Of a stretch of DNA of 64,000 nucleotides, positions 23,919 to 32,951 are shown piece after piece (positions within the stretch are counted from its first letter, which is position 1; each line of letters begins with the position of its first letter). The notes under the pieces were generated by a model, which had not been told where the DNA came from, did no database searches, and was given only the letters and a program-made list of their open reading frames with translations. The stretch is from Rubrivivax sp. (lineage in GTDB: Bacteria > Pseudomonadota > Gammaproteobacteria > Burkholderiales > Burkholderiaceae_C). Position numbers and translations under genes: made by a program. The stretch spans positions 206,483 through 270,482 of the forward strand of contig JAUXRG010000064.1 in NCBI GenBank assembly GCA_030681795.1, read 5' to 3'.

Positions 23919-25263
23919 AGTGACGCAGGACCCTGGGCTGCTTGGTGATGCGCACGCCGCGAATGCCGGCGGCCATCTGCTTGACTTCGGCGATCACCTC
24001 GGCGGCGTAGTCGAAGTGCGATTGCGTATACATGCGGCGCGGGAAGGCCAGGCGCACCAGTTCCATCGAGTGGTAGGTCTCGGTGCCGTCGTCCAGCCGA
24101 CGGCCGAACATCACCGAACCGATTTCCACGCCGCGCACCCCACCTTGCAGGTACAGCGCATTGCACAGCGCCCAGGCCGGGTAGTGCGCCACGGGCATCT
24201 GCGGCAGCACGGTCTTGGCGTCGATATACACCGCGTGCCCACCGGTGGGCCTCACGAAGCCCACCCCGGCCTGCTCGAGCCGTTCGCCCAGGTACTCCGC
24301 GGTGCGCAAGCGGTAGCGCAGGTAGTCCTCGTCCATGCCCTCTTCGAGACCGACGGCCAGCGCCTCCAGGTCGCGCCCGGCCAGGCCACCATAGGTCGGG
24401 AAGCCCTCGGTGAGGATCAGCATATTGCGCACCGCATCCATCCACTCGTCGCTGCGCAGCACGATGAAGCCGCCGATGTTGACCATGCCGTCTTTCTTCG
24501 CACTCATGGTGCAGCCATCGGCCAGCGCGAACATCTCCTGGACGATGGACTTGATCGAAGCGCTTTCATAGCCGGCCTCGCGCATCTTGATGAACATGGC
24601 GTTCTCCGAGAACCGGCACACGTCCATGATCAGCGGCTTGCCGTACTTCTTCAGCAGCGCCGCATAGGCGCGCATGTTGGCCATCGAAACGGGTTGCCCG
24701 CCACCGGTGTTGTTGGTCACGGTGATCATGCCGAACGGGATGCGATCGCCCTGGGTCTGCAACAAGTGCTCGACGCGCGCCAGATCGATATTGCCCTTGA
24801 ACGGATGCACCAGCGCCGGCTGCAAGCCTTCGGGGATGACCAGATCCACGGCCTCCACGCCCAGGTATTCGAGGTTGGCGCGCGTGGTGTCGAAGTGGCT
24901 GTTGTTGGGCACCAGGTCGCCCTTCTTGCACACCGCGGTGAAGAGCACCTTCTCGGCCGCGCGGCCCTGGTGCGTGGGGATGAAGTGCGACATGCCGGTG
25001 ATCTCGCGGATGACACGCTCCAGCCGGTAGAAGCTGCGCGCTCCGGCGTAGCTCTCGTCACCTTCCATGATGGCGCCCCATTGGCGCGAGGACATCGCGC
25101 CGGTGCCGGAATCGGTGAGCCAGTCGATCAGCACGTCGGCGGCGTGGAGCTTGAAGACATTCAGCCTGGCCTCCTCGAGAAGCTGTTCGCGCTCGCCTCG
25201 GGTGGTCATGCGAATCGGCTCCACGCTCTTGATGCGGAATGGCTCGATCAGGGTCTTGGGCAT
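23893..25263 (-). CDS. tnaA: Tryptophanase (beta-eliminating lyase family)
   Basis: The protein has 456 residues. It belongs to the PLP-dependent tryptophanase/tyrosine phenol-lyase family: EPFRIKSVEPI start, IDWLTDSGTGAMSSRQWGAIM, FIPTHQGRAAEKVLF, TNNTGGGQPVSMANMRAY and the PLP-lysine stretch TMSAKKDGMVNIGG. Choice of tryptophanase over tyrosine phenol-lyase rests on GVEIGSVMFGRRLDDG (TPL has an Arg-containing ERG here) and on the RHFT ending. The enzyme splits tryptophan to indole, pyruvate and ammonia. There is no tnaB transporter or tnaC leader beside it, so the gene is an orphan. The TnaA/TPL distinction is not certain. Confidence 0.8.
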   Translation of the reverse strand: MPKTLIEPFRIKSVEPIRMTTRGEREQLLEEARLNVFKLHAADVLIDWLTDSGTGAMSSRQWGAIMEGDESYAGARSFYRLERVIREITGMSHFIPTHQGRAAEKVLFTAVCKKGDLVPNNSHFDTTRANLEYLGVEAVDLVIPEGLQPALVHPFKGNIDLARVEHLLQTQGDRIPFGMITVTNNTGGGQPVSMANMRAYAALLKKYGKPLIMDVCRFSENAMFIKMREAGYESASIKSIVQEMFALADGCTMSAKKDGMVNIGGFIVLRSDEWMDAVRNMLILTEGFPTYGGLAGRDLEALAVGLEEGMDEDYLRYRLRTAEYLGERLEQAGVGFVRPTGGHAVYIDAKTVLPQMPVAHYPAWALCNALYLQGGVRGVEIGSVMFGRRLDDGTETYHSMELVRLAFPRRMYTQSHFDYAAEVIAEVKQMAAGIRGVRITKQPRVLRHFTCECAWV

Positions 25264-25379
25264 GGGAGGGTCCTGCGCGGGTGTCGGAAGCGCGCAAAGT
25301 TATCACCGCGCAAAATCGCGTGGTGTCGGTTAATTCCAACAAGCACGGGAAGTCCCATGAAGCACCGAGTCCCACCCCC

Positions 25380-26288
25380 ATGATCGTCGAGGCGACCGCT
25401 GCCGCGGGCGGCGTTTGGGCGCTGCGCAGCCTGGCCCACCGGGCCATCCTGCGCGGCCTGCGCGCGCCGCGCCTGCGGCACATGCAGGGCCCGGCCGGCC
25501 TGGGTTTCGCGCCCGGCACGGTGCGCGAAGTGCGCATCCCCGGGCCGCGCGGCCGGCAGCTCTTCGGCTGGCTGGTGTCGCCGCCGCCGGCCGCGCCCCA
25601 GCCCGCCCCGGCGGTGCTGGTGATGCACGGCTGGGGTGCCAACGCGGCCACGATGTGGCCGGTGGCGCCGCCGCTGCACGCGGCCGGATTCGCAGTGCTG
25701 CTCATCGACGCGCGCGGCCACGGGCGCAGCGACGACGAGGCCTTCACGTCGATGCCGCGTTTTGCCGAAGACATTGCCGCCGGCCTGGGCTGGCTGCGCG
25801 AGCAGCCCGCCATCGCCGCCGGGCGCCTGGCGCTGTTGGGGCATTCGGTGGGTGCGGCCGCGGCCCTGCTGCATGCCTCGCGGCACGACGATGTGCGCGC
25901 GGTGGTCAGCCTGGCGGCCTTTGCCCACCCCCGCGAGGTGATGCGCCGCATGCTGGCCGAAAAGCGCGTGCCCTACCCGCTGATGGGCTGGTACGTGCTG
26001 CGCCATGTGCAACGGGTGATCGGCGCGTCGTTCGACGAGATCGCGCCACTCGCCACCCTGGCGCGCCTGCGCTGCCCGGTCCTGCTCGTGCACGGCCGGG
26101 CCGACACCACGGTGCCGGTCGGCGACGCCCGGCGTCTGCTCGCCACCTCCGGCCGCGCGAGCTTGCTGCTCGTGGACGGCGACCACGACCTGCGCGACGC
26201 ATTGGCGCCGCATGCCGACACCCTGGTGGACTTCCTGCGTGCGGCCTGTGCGGCGCCGGCGGCCACCACGACACCTGCCGAGGCCTGA
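25380..26288 (+). CDS. Alpha/beta hydrolase
   Basis: The protein has 302 residues from ATG 25380. An N-terminal hydrophobic and basic stretch is followed by the hydrolase core: LVMHGWGANAATMWPV (oxyanion loop), LLIDARGHGRSDDEAF, the nucleophile elbow GHSVGAAAALL (Ser about 161), the acid Asp in LLVHGRADTTVP and the catalytic His in LLVDGDHDLRD. The triad is complete. It resembles serine aminopeptidase S33/lysophospholipase-like members, but the substrate cannot be told. It lies 4 bases before the TlpA-like gene, so the two are co-transcribed. Confidence 0.88.
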   Translation: MIVEATAAAGGVWALRSLAHRAILRGLRAPRLRHMQGPAGLGFAPGTVREVRIPGPRGRQLFGWLVSPPPAAPQPAPAVLVMHGWGANAATMWPVAPPLHAAGFAVLLIDARGHGRSDDEAFTSMPRFAEDIAAGLGWLREQPAIAAGRLALLGHSVGAAAALLHASRHDDVRAVVSLAAFAHPREVMRRMLAEKRVPYPLMGWYVLRHVQRVIGASFDEIAPLATLARLRCPVLLVHGRADTTVPVGDARRLLATSGRASLLLVDGDHDLRDALAPHADTLVDFLRAACAAPAATTTPAEA

Positions 26289-26292
26289 AATC

Positions 26293-27120
26293 ATGCTGTC
26301 GATCTCGTTGGGACCCATCGCCTTGCCGCTGGCGCCCGTGCTCTTGCTGCTCGCGGTGTGGGCGGCGTCGTGGCTGGCTTCGCGTCTGGCCTCCAGGGCC
26401 GGCGACAAGGGCGGCGCTGCGGCGGCCGGCAATGCCGTGATCCATGCCGCGCTGCTGGGTCTGCTGGCGGCGCGCCTGGTGCACCTGGCGCTGAACGCCG
26501 ATCTGTACCTGGACGCGCCTTGGTTTGCCCTGGATTTGCGCGACGGCGGCTGGCATGCCCTCAGCGGCGCGATCACCGGCGCGGCCTGGCTGGCCTGGCG
26601 TGGCCTGCGCGCGCCCGCGCTGCGGCGTCCCCTGGCGGGCGGCGTGCTGGCGGGCACCGCGATCTGGTCTGCCGCCTTCCTGGCAGCGGGCCTGCAGGGC
26701 AAGCCCGAAATGCCTGCGCTGACGCTCACCGATTTCGCCAGCGGCGCGCCGGTGGACCTGCGCCAGGCCGCCGGCGGCCGCCCGGTGGTGGTCAACCTGT
26801 GGGCCAGCTGGTGCGGGCCCTGCCGCACAGAGATGCCCACGCTGGCCGCCGCGCAGCAGCGCGAATCGACAATCGGCTTCCTCTTCGTCAACCAGGGCGA
26901 ATCCAGCAGCGCCGTGCGCGCCTACCTGACCGATCAGAACCTGCCCTTGCGCGAGGTCCTGCTGGACGCCGGATCGCGCCTCGGGCCGGCCGTGGGTTCG
27001 CGCGGCTTGCCCACCACGCTGTTCTACGATGCCCGCGGTCGCCAGGTCGGCGTGCACTTCGGCATGCTCAATTCCGCGGCCCTGCAAGCCCGGCTGCGTG
27101 CGCTGCGAGCGGCGCCCTGA
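26293..27120 (+). CDS. TlpA-like thioredoxin-fold protein with N-terminal membrane domain
   Basis: The protein has 275 residues. The first about 130 residues form three to four membrane segments (LPLAPVLLLLAVWAASWLA, AVIHAALLGLLAARLVHLAL, LAGGVLAGTAIWSAAFLAAGL), recalling the Lgt-like anchor of some TlpA proteins. A periplasmic thioredoxin domain follows, with the redox motif W-A-S-W-C-G-P-C and the cis-Pro segment SRGLPTTLFYDARGR. Such proteins reduce or oxidise disulfides in the periplasm, often in cytochrome c maturation. The second gene of a hydrolase-TlpA-methyltransferase unit. Confidence 0.9.
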   Translation: MLSISLGPIALPLAPVLLLLAVWAASWLASRLASRAGDKGGAAAAGNAVIHAALLGLLAARLVHLALNADLYLDAPWFALDLRDGGWHALSGAITGAAWLAWRGLRAPALRRPLAGGVLAGTAIWSAAFLAAGLQGKPEMPALTLTDFASGAPVDLRQAAGGRPVVVNLWASWCGPCRTEMPTLAAAQQRESTIGFLFVNQGESSSAVRAYLTDQNLPLREVLLDAGSRLGPAVGSRGLPTTLFYDARGRQVGVHFGMLNSAALQARLRALRAAP

Positions 27121-27130
27121 GATCCACACG

Positions 27131-27874
27131 ATGAAGACCGACCCCCCGATGCCGTCGAACGAAGCCATGAACCCTGCCCAGCAGGCACTGCCCCTTTTTG
27201 ACGACGAAGAGGCCGTGCTGGCCAGCCTGGTGCCGCTGGACGGGCAGGAGATCATCGAGCTCGGTTGCGGCGCGGCCCGGCTGGCGCGTGCGCTCTTGCT
27301 GCGCCACCCCGGCAGCCGCGTGACCGGCCTGGAAGTCGATGAACGGCAGCATGCCAAGAATGTCGCCACGCCCCAGGATAGGCTGAGCTTTGTCGCTGGC
27401 GGCGCCCAGGCCATCCCATCCGCCGACGCCCGCTTCGACCTGGCGCTGATGCTCAAGTCGCTGCACCATGTGCCGCTGGCCGCGATGGACCTCGCATTGG
27501 CCGAGACGGCCCGCGTGCTGCGGCCCGGCGGACACCTCTACGTGTCCGAGCCGGTGTACGAAGGCGCGCTGAATGAGATCACCCGCCTGTTCAACGACGA
27601 AGGCATCGTGCGCGCCGCGGCCCAAGCCGCATTGGACGCAGCCTTGCGCACCGGGGCCTGGGCGCCGGCGGGCGAGCGGCGCTTCGCGATGCCCGCGCGC
27701 TTCAAGGACTTCGCCGAGTTCGAGCAGCGCATGATGCGCCCCACCTATGCCGACCACCGCATCGATGCCGCCAAGCTTGACGCGGTGCGCGCGGCCTTCG
27801 AGCCGCACTGCAGCGCCGACGGCGCCCGCTTCACGCGGCCCATGCATGTGCGCCTGCTGCGCCGGGTGGGTTGA
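27131..27874 (+). CDS. Class I SAM-dependent methyltransferase
   Basis: The protein has 247 residues. Motif I IIELGCGAARLARALL is at about 40-55, the acidic residue of motif II in VTGLEVDERQHA, and FDLALMLKSLHHVPLAAMDLALAETARVLRPGGHLYVSEPVYEG (motifs IV-VI) identifies a Methyltransf_11-type enzyme. The substrate is unknown. It follows the TlpA gene by 10 bases. Confidence 0.9.
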   Translation: MKTDPPMPSNEAMNPAQQALPLFDDEEAVLASLVPLDGQEIIELGCGAARLARALLLRHPGSRVTGLEVDERQHAKNVATPQDRLSFVAGGAQAIPSADARFDLALMLKSLHHVPLAAMDLALAETARVLRPGGHLYVSEPVYEGALNEITRLFNDEGIVRAAAQAALDAALRTGAWAPAGERRFAMPARFKDFAEFEQRMMRPTYADHRIDAAKLDAVRAAFEPHCSADGARFTRPMHVRLLRRVG

Positions 27875-27913
27875 CCGGCGCTGCACGGGAGAGGCGCCGC
27901 AAGGGACCGCCCG

Positions 27914-28165
27914 CTACGGGTGCCTGCCCGTCGGGCACAGCAGGTTCTTCGGTTCCTCTCCCCGCAGGTATTGAAGCTCTTCCACGTCGGTCGCCTGGCG
28001 CACCGCCACGAGTTGCGCCCGCCCCTCGTACAGGTCATGCAGGAGTGAGCTGGCCTGCGCCTGCGCGTCGGCTTGGGCGTCGAAGACCTTGAACCAGCGC
28101 CGAGGCCGGCCTTCGTAGCGAAAGTCGATCACCCAGACCGTCGAGGCCCTGAAGAATTCGGCCAC
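27914..28165 (-). CDS. Conserved-looking small hypothetical protein
   Basis: The protein has 83 residues, MAEFFRASTVWVIDFRYEG followed by GRPRRWFKVF and the ending LRGEEPKNLLCPTGRHP. The aromatic-rich start and the charged, helical middle read like a real small cytoplasmic protein. I know of no function. It lies 34 bases downstream of dps on the same strand and may be co-transcribed with it. Confidence 0.65.
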   Translation of the reverse strand: MAEFFRASTVWVIDFRYEGRPRRWFKVFDAQADAQAQASSLLHDLYEGRAQLVAVRQATDVEELQYLRGEEPKNLLCPTGRHP

Positions 28166-28199
28166 GAGGGCTCCGCTGGCTTGAGGGGGATCCCGGGGC

Positions 28200-28700
28200 T
28201 CACTCCTCGAGCAGCGAGCGCAGCATCCATGCCGTCTGCTCGTGCACCGTCAGGCGTTGCGTGAGCAGGTCGGCGGTCGGTTCGTCGCTGGCCTTGTCGG
28301 CCAGCGGGAAGATGCTGCGCGCGGTACGCGCCACGGCCTCGTGGCCCTCGGCGAGGATCGCCACCATCGCCATCGCCTTGGGCGGCGTGGCGGGTGCGTC
28401 CTTCAGCGAGCTCAGCTTGCCGAACTGCGCATAGGAACCCGGCGCCGGGTGGCCAAGCGAGCGGATGCGCTCGGCGATCGGGTCCACGGCGTTCCACAGC
28501 TCGGTGTACTGCGCCATGAACATGGCGTGCAGCGAATTGAACATCGGCCCGGTGACGTTCCAGTGGAAGTTGTGCGTCGTCAGGTACAGCGTGTAGGTAT
28601 CGGCGAGCAACCTGGACAGGCCGCCGACGATGGCCGCGCGGTCTTGCGCACTGATGCCGATATCCATCACCGACGATTTCTTGCTGCTGTTCTTGGCCAT
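28200..28700 (-). CDS. dps: Dps family DNA-binding ferritin
   Basis: The protein has 166 residues from ATG 28700 with GGAG upstream; in-frame sequence upstream of it is not protein-like. The ferroxidase-site helix [20 protein letters not shown] (about 50-68) and [21 protein letters not shown] are typical of Dps; the N-terminus [10 protein letters not shown] is lysine-rich, as needed for DNA contact. Dps dodecamers oxidise iron with hydrogen peroxide and coat DNA during stress. Divergent from the OmpR-type regulator gene. Confidence 0.93.
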   Translation of the reverse strand: MAKNSSKKSSVMDIGISAQDRAAIVGGLSRLLADTYTLYLTTHNFHWNVTGPMFNSLHAMFMAQYTELWNAVDPIAERIRSLGHPAPGSYAQFGKLSSLKDAPATPPKAMAMVAILAEGHEAVARTARSIFPLADKASDEPTADLLTQRLTVHEQTAWMLRSLLEE

Positions 28701-28851
28701 TGCGTTTTCTCCATTCAAAGGGGTGCGAATTCGGACTCTACGCCTGCAGCATCTTGTCAGTGTCCGTCTCGGGCATGACCTGCACCTGCCGGGTCCGCTG
28801 CGGATTCTCGCCGCGGGCGATGGCATGGGGCACGGCGGTAGACTGGTGAGG

Positions 28852-29580
28852 ATGAATACCGCCGCATTGCCCCGCGTGCTCGTCGTCGACGACGACCCTG
28901 CCCTGCGCGAATTGCTGACCGACTACCTGGGCGCCAGCGGCTTCATCGTCGATGCCGCGGCCGATGGCGTGCAGATGCGCCAGCGCCTGGCGGATGCCAC
29001 GCCCGACCTCGTGGTGCTGGACATCATGCTGCCCGGCGAAGACGGCCTGAGCCTGGCGCGCCAGTTGCGGCGCGACTCCGACATCCCCATCCTGATGCTC
29101 TCGGCGCGCGGCGAGGAGATCGACCGCGTCGTGGGTCTCGAAGTCGGCGCCGACGACTACCTCGCCAAGCCCTTCAGCCCGCGGGAGTTGCTGGCGCGCG
29201 TGCGCGCGCTGCTGCGCCGGGCGAATACCGCCACCCGGCCGTCGCAGGGCGCTGCCCTGGCGGCGCAGCGGTTCGAGTTCGGTCCGTTCACGCTCGACGA
29301 CGCGGTGCGCCGCCTGTTGCGCGACGGTGCCGAGGTCCCGACCACCGGCGCGGAATTCGACCTGCTCAGCGTATTCGTCAAGCACCCCAACCGCGTGCTC
29401 TCGCGCGACGACCTGATCAATCGGCTCAAGGGCTACGAGCGCGACGCGTTCGATCGCAGCATCGACGTGCGGGTGACGCGCATCCGCCGCAAGATCGAAA
29501 CCGATCCTGCGCATCCGCAGTACATCCGCACCGTGCGCGGAGAAGGCTACCTGTTCAATCCGCGCGGCCAAGCCCAGTGA
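28852..29580 (+). CDS. OmpR-family response regulator
   Basis: The protein has 242 residues. Receiver domain (about 8-120) with the acidic pocket [14 protein letters not shown], phospho-Asp in [14 protein letters not shown], and Lys in [24 protein letters not shown] winged-helix Trans_reg_C domain follows ([29 protein letters not shown] ... TVRGEGYLF). It resembles OmpR/RisA more than PhoB. It lies 4 bases before its kinase gene. The start is set at ATG 28852 with GGTGAGG just upstream. Confidence 0.93.
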   Translation: MNTAALPRVLVVDDDPALRELLTDYLGASGFIVDAAADGVQMRQRLADATPDLVVLDIMLPGEDGLSLARQLRRDSDIPILMLSARGEEIDRVVGLEVGADDYLAKPFSPRELLARVRALLRRANTATRPSQGAALAAQRFEFGPFTLDDAVRRLLRDGAEVPTTGAEFDLLSVFVKHPNRVLSRDDLINRLKGYERDAFDRSIDVRVTRIRRKIETDPAHPQYIRTVRGEGYLFNPRGQAQ

Positions 29581-29584
29581 CACA

Positions 29585-30958
29585 GTGACACCTTCTTCCG
29601 GCCAGCGCCCCACCCTGGCGCAGCAGTACCTGCGCCGGCTGTTGTCGCTGTTCGTGGCCTTCGCGGCGGTCATCTTCGCGTCGGAGTTCGGCTTCGTGAT
29701 GCTGCCGCTGGCCGAGCGCTCCGCAGATGACCTGGCCGGGCTGATGGTGCTTTCGGCGCAGACCTGGGCCGAACTGCCGCCGCAGACACGCCCGGTATTC
29801 GAGGCCGAGCTGCTGCGCACCTACGAGCTGGCCCTGCGCCCGGGCATGGCCCCGCCCGCCGATACCCACCTGGCCCACGGCTTCTATGTCCGCTTCCTGG
29901 AGCAGTCGCTGGCACAGCGCAGCGGCGCACCCGTATTCCTCGCCAAGGGCCCCGGCCCTCAGGGTGGCAACTGGCTGTGGACCACGGTGACGGCCGGTGG
30001 GCAACCGATGGGCGTGGGCTTTGCCGAGGAACGCACCAATACCCGCCCGCTGTGGAGCCTGGCGGTGGTGCTGCTCGCGGGCACCGGGCTGGCCGCCGCA
30101 GCCGCCGTCTGGCTGGCCAGGCGCATCGCGCAACCGGTGGCCCGCCTCGAACAGGCGGCCGCCGAACTGGCCACCGGGGCCAGCCCGGCCTTGCTGCCGG
30201 TGACCGGGTCGCGCGAGCTGGCTGACCTGGCCAGCCACTTCAACCTGATGACGCTGCAGGTGCGCGAACTGCTCGACGCGCGAACGACATTGCTGGCCGG
30301 CATCTCGCACGATCTGCGCACGCCCTTGGCCCGCATGCGGCTGGCGCTGGAGTTGCTCACCCTCAAGCCCAGCCCGTCGCTCATCGCCCGGCTCGAGCAC
30401 GACATCGAGGAGATGAATGCCTTGATCGGGCAGTTGCTCGACCTGGCCAAGGGGCTGGACCACGAGGCACAGCAGACCTTCGAACTCGGACCCTGGCTGG
30501 CCGAGCGGGCCCTCTTGCACTCGAACTCGCACTCGCACGCGGCACAGGCCGCCGGCACAGGCATCACCGTGGTCTGCCCCACGGGCCTGCGCGTGCAGGC
30601 CGCGCGAGGCATGCTGGGCCGCCTGGTGGACAACCTGCTGGGCAACGCGCTGCGCTACGCGCCGGGGGCTGTCGAACTCGTGGTGCAGCCGGCGCCGCAG
30701 CCGCCTCCGGGCCGCGTTCGCCTGAGCGTGCTGGACCGCGGCCCCGGCATCCCGGCCGAGCAGATGGGCGCCGTGTGGCGGCCCTTCCAGCGCGTTGAAA
30801 CCTCGCGCAGCCCGCAGACCGGCGGCTACGGGCTGGGCCTGGCCATCGTGGGGCAATTGGCCAAGGCGCAGGGCTGGCCGGTGGGGCTGGAGGCGCGCAG
30901 CGGCGGCGGCCTCGTCGCCTGGGTCGAATTGCCCGGCGCGGAGCCACCCACCCACTGA
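29585..30958 (+). CDS. EnvZ/RisS-like sensor histidine kinase
   Basis: The protein has 457 residues, starting at GTG 29585. Two membrane helices (about 22-42 and 155-178) flank a periplasmic sensor of about 110 residues. HAMP follows, then the H-box ISHDLRTPLARMRLALELL, N-box VDNLLGNALRYAPG, G1 VLDRGPGIP and G2 GGYGLGLAIVGQLA. The pattern is that of EnvZ-type kinases, which respond to osmolarity or envelope signals. It forms a two-gene operon with the preceding regulator. A run of degenerate 14-base repeats follows the stop. Confidence 0.92.
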   Translation: MTPSSGQRPTLAQQYLRRLLSLFVAFAAVIFASEFGFVMLPLAERSADDLAGLMVLSAQTWAELPPQTRPVFEAELLRTYELALRPGMAPPADTHLAHGFYVRFLEQSLAQRSGAPVFLAKGPGPQGGNWLWTTVTAGGQPMGVGFAEERTNTRPLWSLAVVLLAGTGLAAAAAVWLARRIAQPVARLEQAAAELATGASPALLPVTGSRELADLASHFNLMTLQVRELLDARTTLLAGISHDLRTPLARMRLALELLTLKPSPSLIARLEHDIEEMNALIGQLLDLAKGLDHEAQQTFELGPWLAERALLHSNSHSHAAQAAGTGITVVCPTGLRVQAARGMLGRLVDNLLGNALRYAPGAVELVVQPAPQPPPGRVRLSVLDRGPGIPAEQMGAVWRPFQRVETSRSPQTGGYGLGLAIVGQLAKAQGWPVGLEARSGGGLVAWVELPGAEPPTH

Positions 30959-30961
30959 CGC

Positions 30962-31003
30962 GCGCCCCCGTTCGTGCGCCCCCGTTCGTTCGCCCCGATT
31001 CGC
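30962..31003. repeat. 14-base tandem repeat in the convergent intergenic gap
   Basis: GCGCCCCCGTTCGT occurs twice exactly (30962-30975 and 30976-30989), with a third, diverged copy. It lies between convergent genes; no regulatory meaning is apparent. Confidence 0.6.
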
Positions 31004-31029
31004 GCGCCGACTCGCGGCGCCCTGCCGGC

Positions 31030-31737
31030 CTACAGGGTCAGGCCTTCGCCGGCCTCCTCGTACGTCCGGCCGTCGCGGATGTGGTAGATGCGCTTGAAGG
31101 TCGGAATGATCTTCTCGTCGTGCGTGACCACGATGATGGCGGTGTGGTACTGGGTGGCCATCTGGTTGAGGATGCGCATCACGGCCAGTGCACGCTCGCT
31201 GTCCAGCGGTGCCGTGGGCTCGTCGGCCAGGATCACCGGCGGCCGATTCGCCAGCGCGCGCGCGATCGATACGCGCTGCTGCTCGCCGCCGGAAAGCTCC
31301 GAGGGCTGCGCCTTGGCGCGGTGGCCGACATCCAGCGCCTTCAGCAACTCGACCGCCCGGGCGCGGGATTCGCCGTTGGGGTGCCCGGCCAGCATGGGCA
31401 GCAAGGCGACGTTGTCGGTCACATCGAGGAAGGGGATGAGATACGGCGCCTGGAAGACGAAGCCGATGCTGTCGCGCCGCAAGGCGCGCAGGTCGGCGAT
31501 CTTCCAGCCTTCGTCATAGATGACCTGCCCGCCCAGGGTCATGCGGCCGGCCGTCGGCTCGATCACCGCGCCCAGACATTTCAGAAAGGTGCTCTTGCCC
31601 GAACCCGAGGGGCCGATCAGCCCGACGACCTCGCCGGGCGCCACCGTCATATTGACGTCCTTCAACGCCTCGACCGCGGTGTCGCCCTGGCCATACCGCT
31701 TGCGCAGGCCTTCGATGTGGATGCCGGTGGCGGTCAT
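31030..31737 (-). CDS. ABC transporter ATP-binding protein (MacB/LolD/DevA type)
   Basis: The protein has 235 residues. Walker A LIGPSGSGKSTFLKCLG, Q-loop FVFQAPYLIPFLD, signature ELSGGEQQRVSIARAL, Walker B PPVILADEPTAPLD and switch His VVTHDEKI are all intact. Length and sequence fit the LolD/MacB/DevA group, which energises periplasm-facing export without moving substrate through an FtsX-type permease. Two bases separate it from the permease gene upstream. Last gene of the TetR-HlyD-FtsX-ATPase operon. Confidence 0.93.
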   Translation of the reverse strand: MTATGIHIEGLRKRYGQGDTAVEALKDVNMTVAPGEVVGLIGPSGSGKSTFLKCLGAVIEPTAGRMTLGGQVIYDEGWKIADLRALRRDSIGFVFQAPYLIPFLDVTDNVALLPMLAGHPNGESRARAVELLKALDVGHRAKAQPSELSGGEQQRVSIARALANRPPVILADEPTAPLDSERALAVMRILNQMATQYHTAIIVVTHDEKIIPTFKRIYHIRDGRTYEEAGEGLTL

Positions 31738-31739
31738 GG

Positions 31740-32951
31740 CTAGCCTCCGATCGCCGCGGCCGGGTCGACCTTCAGCGCCACGCGAATGGCCAGCGTGCTG
31801 GCCAGCGCGCAGATCACCATCACGGCCAGCAGGCCGAGCACGGCGTCGCCCGATTCGAGCAGCACGTATTTCGGGAAGATCGGTGCCCACAGCGTGGCCG
31901 CCACCTTGCCCACGACGAAGCCGATCAGCCCCAGCCCCAGCGACTGCTGCAGGATCATGCCGGCGATGGTGCGGTTGCGCGTGCCGATGAGCTTGAGCAC
32001 GGCGATCTCGCGGATCTTGCCCAGCGTCATGGTGTAGATGATGAAGGCCACGATGGCCGCGCTGACGACGGCCAGGATGACCAGGAACATGCCGATCTGC
32101 TTGGCCGAGGTGGCGATCAGCTTGGCCACCAGGATGTCGTCCATCTGCGCCAGCGTGTAGGCCTGCAGATGCTTCCAGCGGCGCACCGTCTGCGCCACGA
32201 TCTCGACCGCCACGCCGGGTTGCAGCTGCACGAGCACGGCATTGACGTTGCGGTTGTTGGTCTGCGAAGCCTGCACGGCTTCCAGCAGCCCGGGCACGCC
32301 GGGGCGGTTGAAGGCCGGGTTGGCCGCGGTGCGGGCACGCTCGTTGACGATGGCGTCGTTGTCCTTCAGGAATTGCGCTTCCTGCGCGTCTTTCAGCGGG
32401 ATGAAGACCATCGGGTCGCCGCCCGAGGAGACCATGCGCTGCGTCAGGCCCACCACGGTGTAGTCGTGCCGGCGGATGCGGATGCGATCGCCCAGCGCAA
32501 AGCCGGTCTTCAGGTCGGCCACGGCTTCGTAGTGGCTGCGCGTGAGCTGCCGCCCGGCCACCAGGTAGGTGGGTTCACCGGGTTGGCCGGGCTCGATGCC
32601 CACGACCATGGTGCGCACATCGGCGCCCTCGCCGACGTCGCCGCGCAGCGCGCGCACCTGCATCGTCAGGTAGGTGACGTTGGCCGCACGCGCCACGCCG
32701 GGCAGGCCGAGCACGCTGCGCACCACGTCGTCGCGCAGGCTGGACGACTCGGCATAGGGGCCCTGCGTCTCCTGCTGCACCACCCACAGGTCGGCGCCGC
32801 TGTTGGCGAGCAGCGCACGGGCGTCGTCGACCATGCCGCGGTAGATGCCGGCCATGCTCAAGGTGGCGCCGATGAGCAGGCCCAGGCCGATGCCCGTGAA
32901 TACGAACTTGCTCCACGAGTGCAGGATGTCGCGGCCAGCCAGGCTGATCAT
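31740..32951 (-). CDS. FtsX-like ABC transporter permease
   Basis: The protein has 403 residues from ATG 32951. One N-terminal helix (SKFVFTGIGLGLLIGATLSMAGIY) precedes a large periplasmic domain of about 240 residues; three helices follow (LVILAVVSAAIVAFIIYTMTLG, LGLGLIGFVVGKVAATLWAP, AVLGLLAVMVICALASTLAI). This is the MacB/DevC topology. The KIREIAVLKLIGTRN loop is the typical FtsX coupling segment. The start overlaps the HlyD stop by four bases. In DevBCA- and MacAB-type systems this protein transmits ATPase motion to the adaptor; substrate unknown. Confidence 0.92.
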   Translation of the reverse strand: MISLAGRDILHSWSKFVFTGIGLGLLIGATLSMAGIYRGMVDDARALLANSGADLWVVQQETQGPYAESSSLRDDVVRSVLGLPGVARAANVTYLTMQVRALRGDVGEGADVRTMVVGIEPGQPGEPTYLVAGRQLTRSHYEAVADLKTGFALGDRIRIRRHDYTVVGLTQRMVSSGGDPMVFIPLKDAQEAQFLKDNDAIVNERARTAANPAFNRPGVPGLLEAVQASQTNNRNVNAVLVQLQPGVAVEIVAQTVRRWKHLQAYTLAQMDDILVAKLIATSAKQIGMFLVILAVVSAAIVAFIIYTMTLGKIREIAVLKLIGTRNRTIAGMILQQSLGLGLIGFVVGKVAATLWAPIFPKYVLLESGDAVLGLLAVMVICALASTLAIRVALKVDPAAAIGG

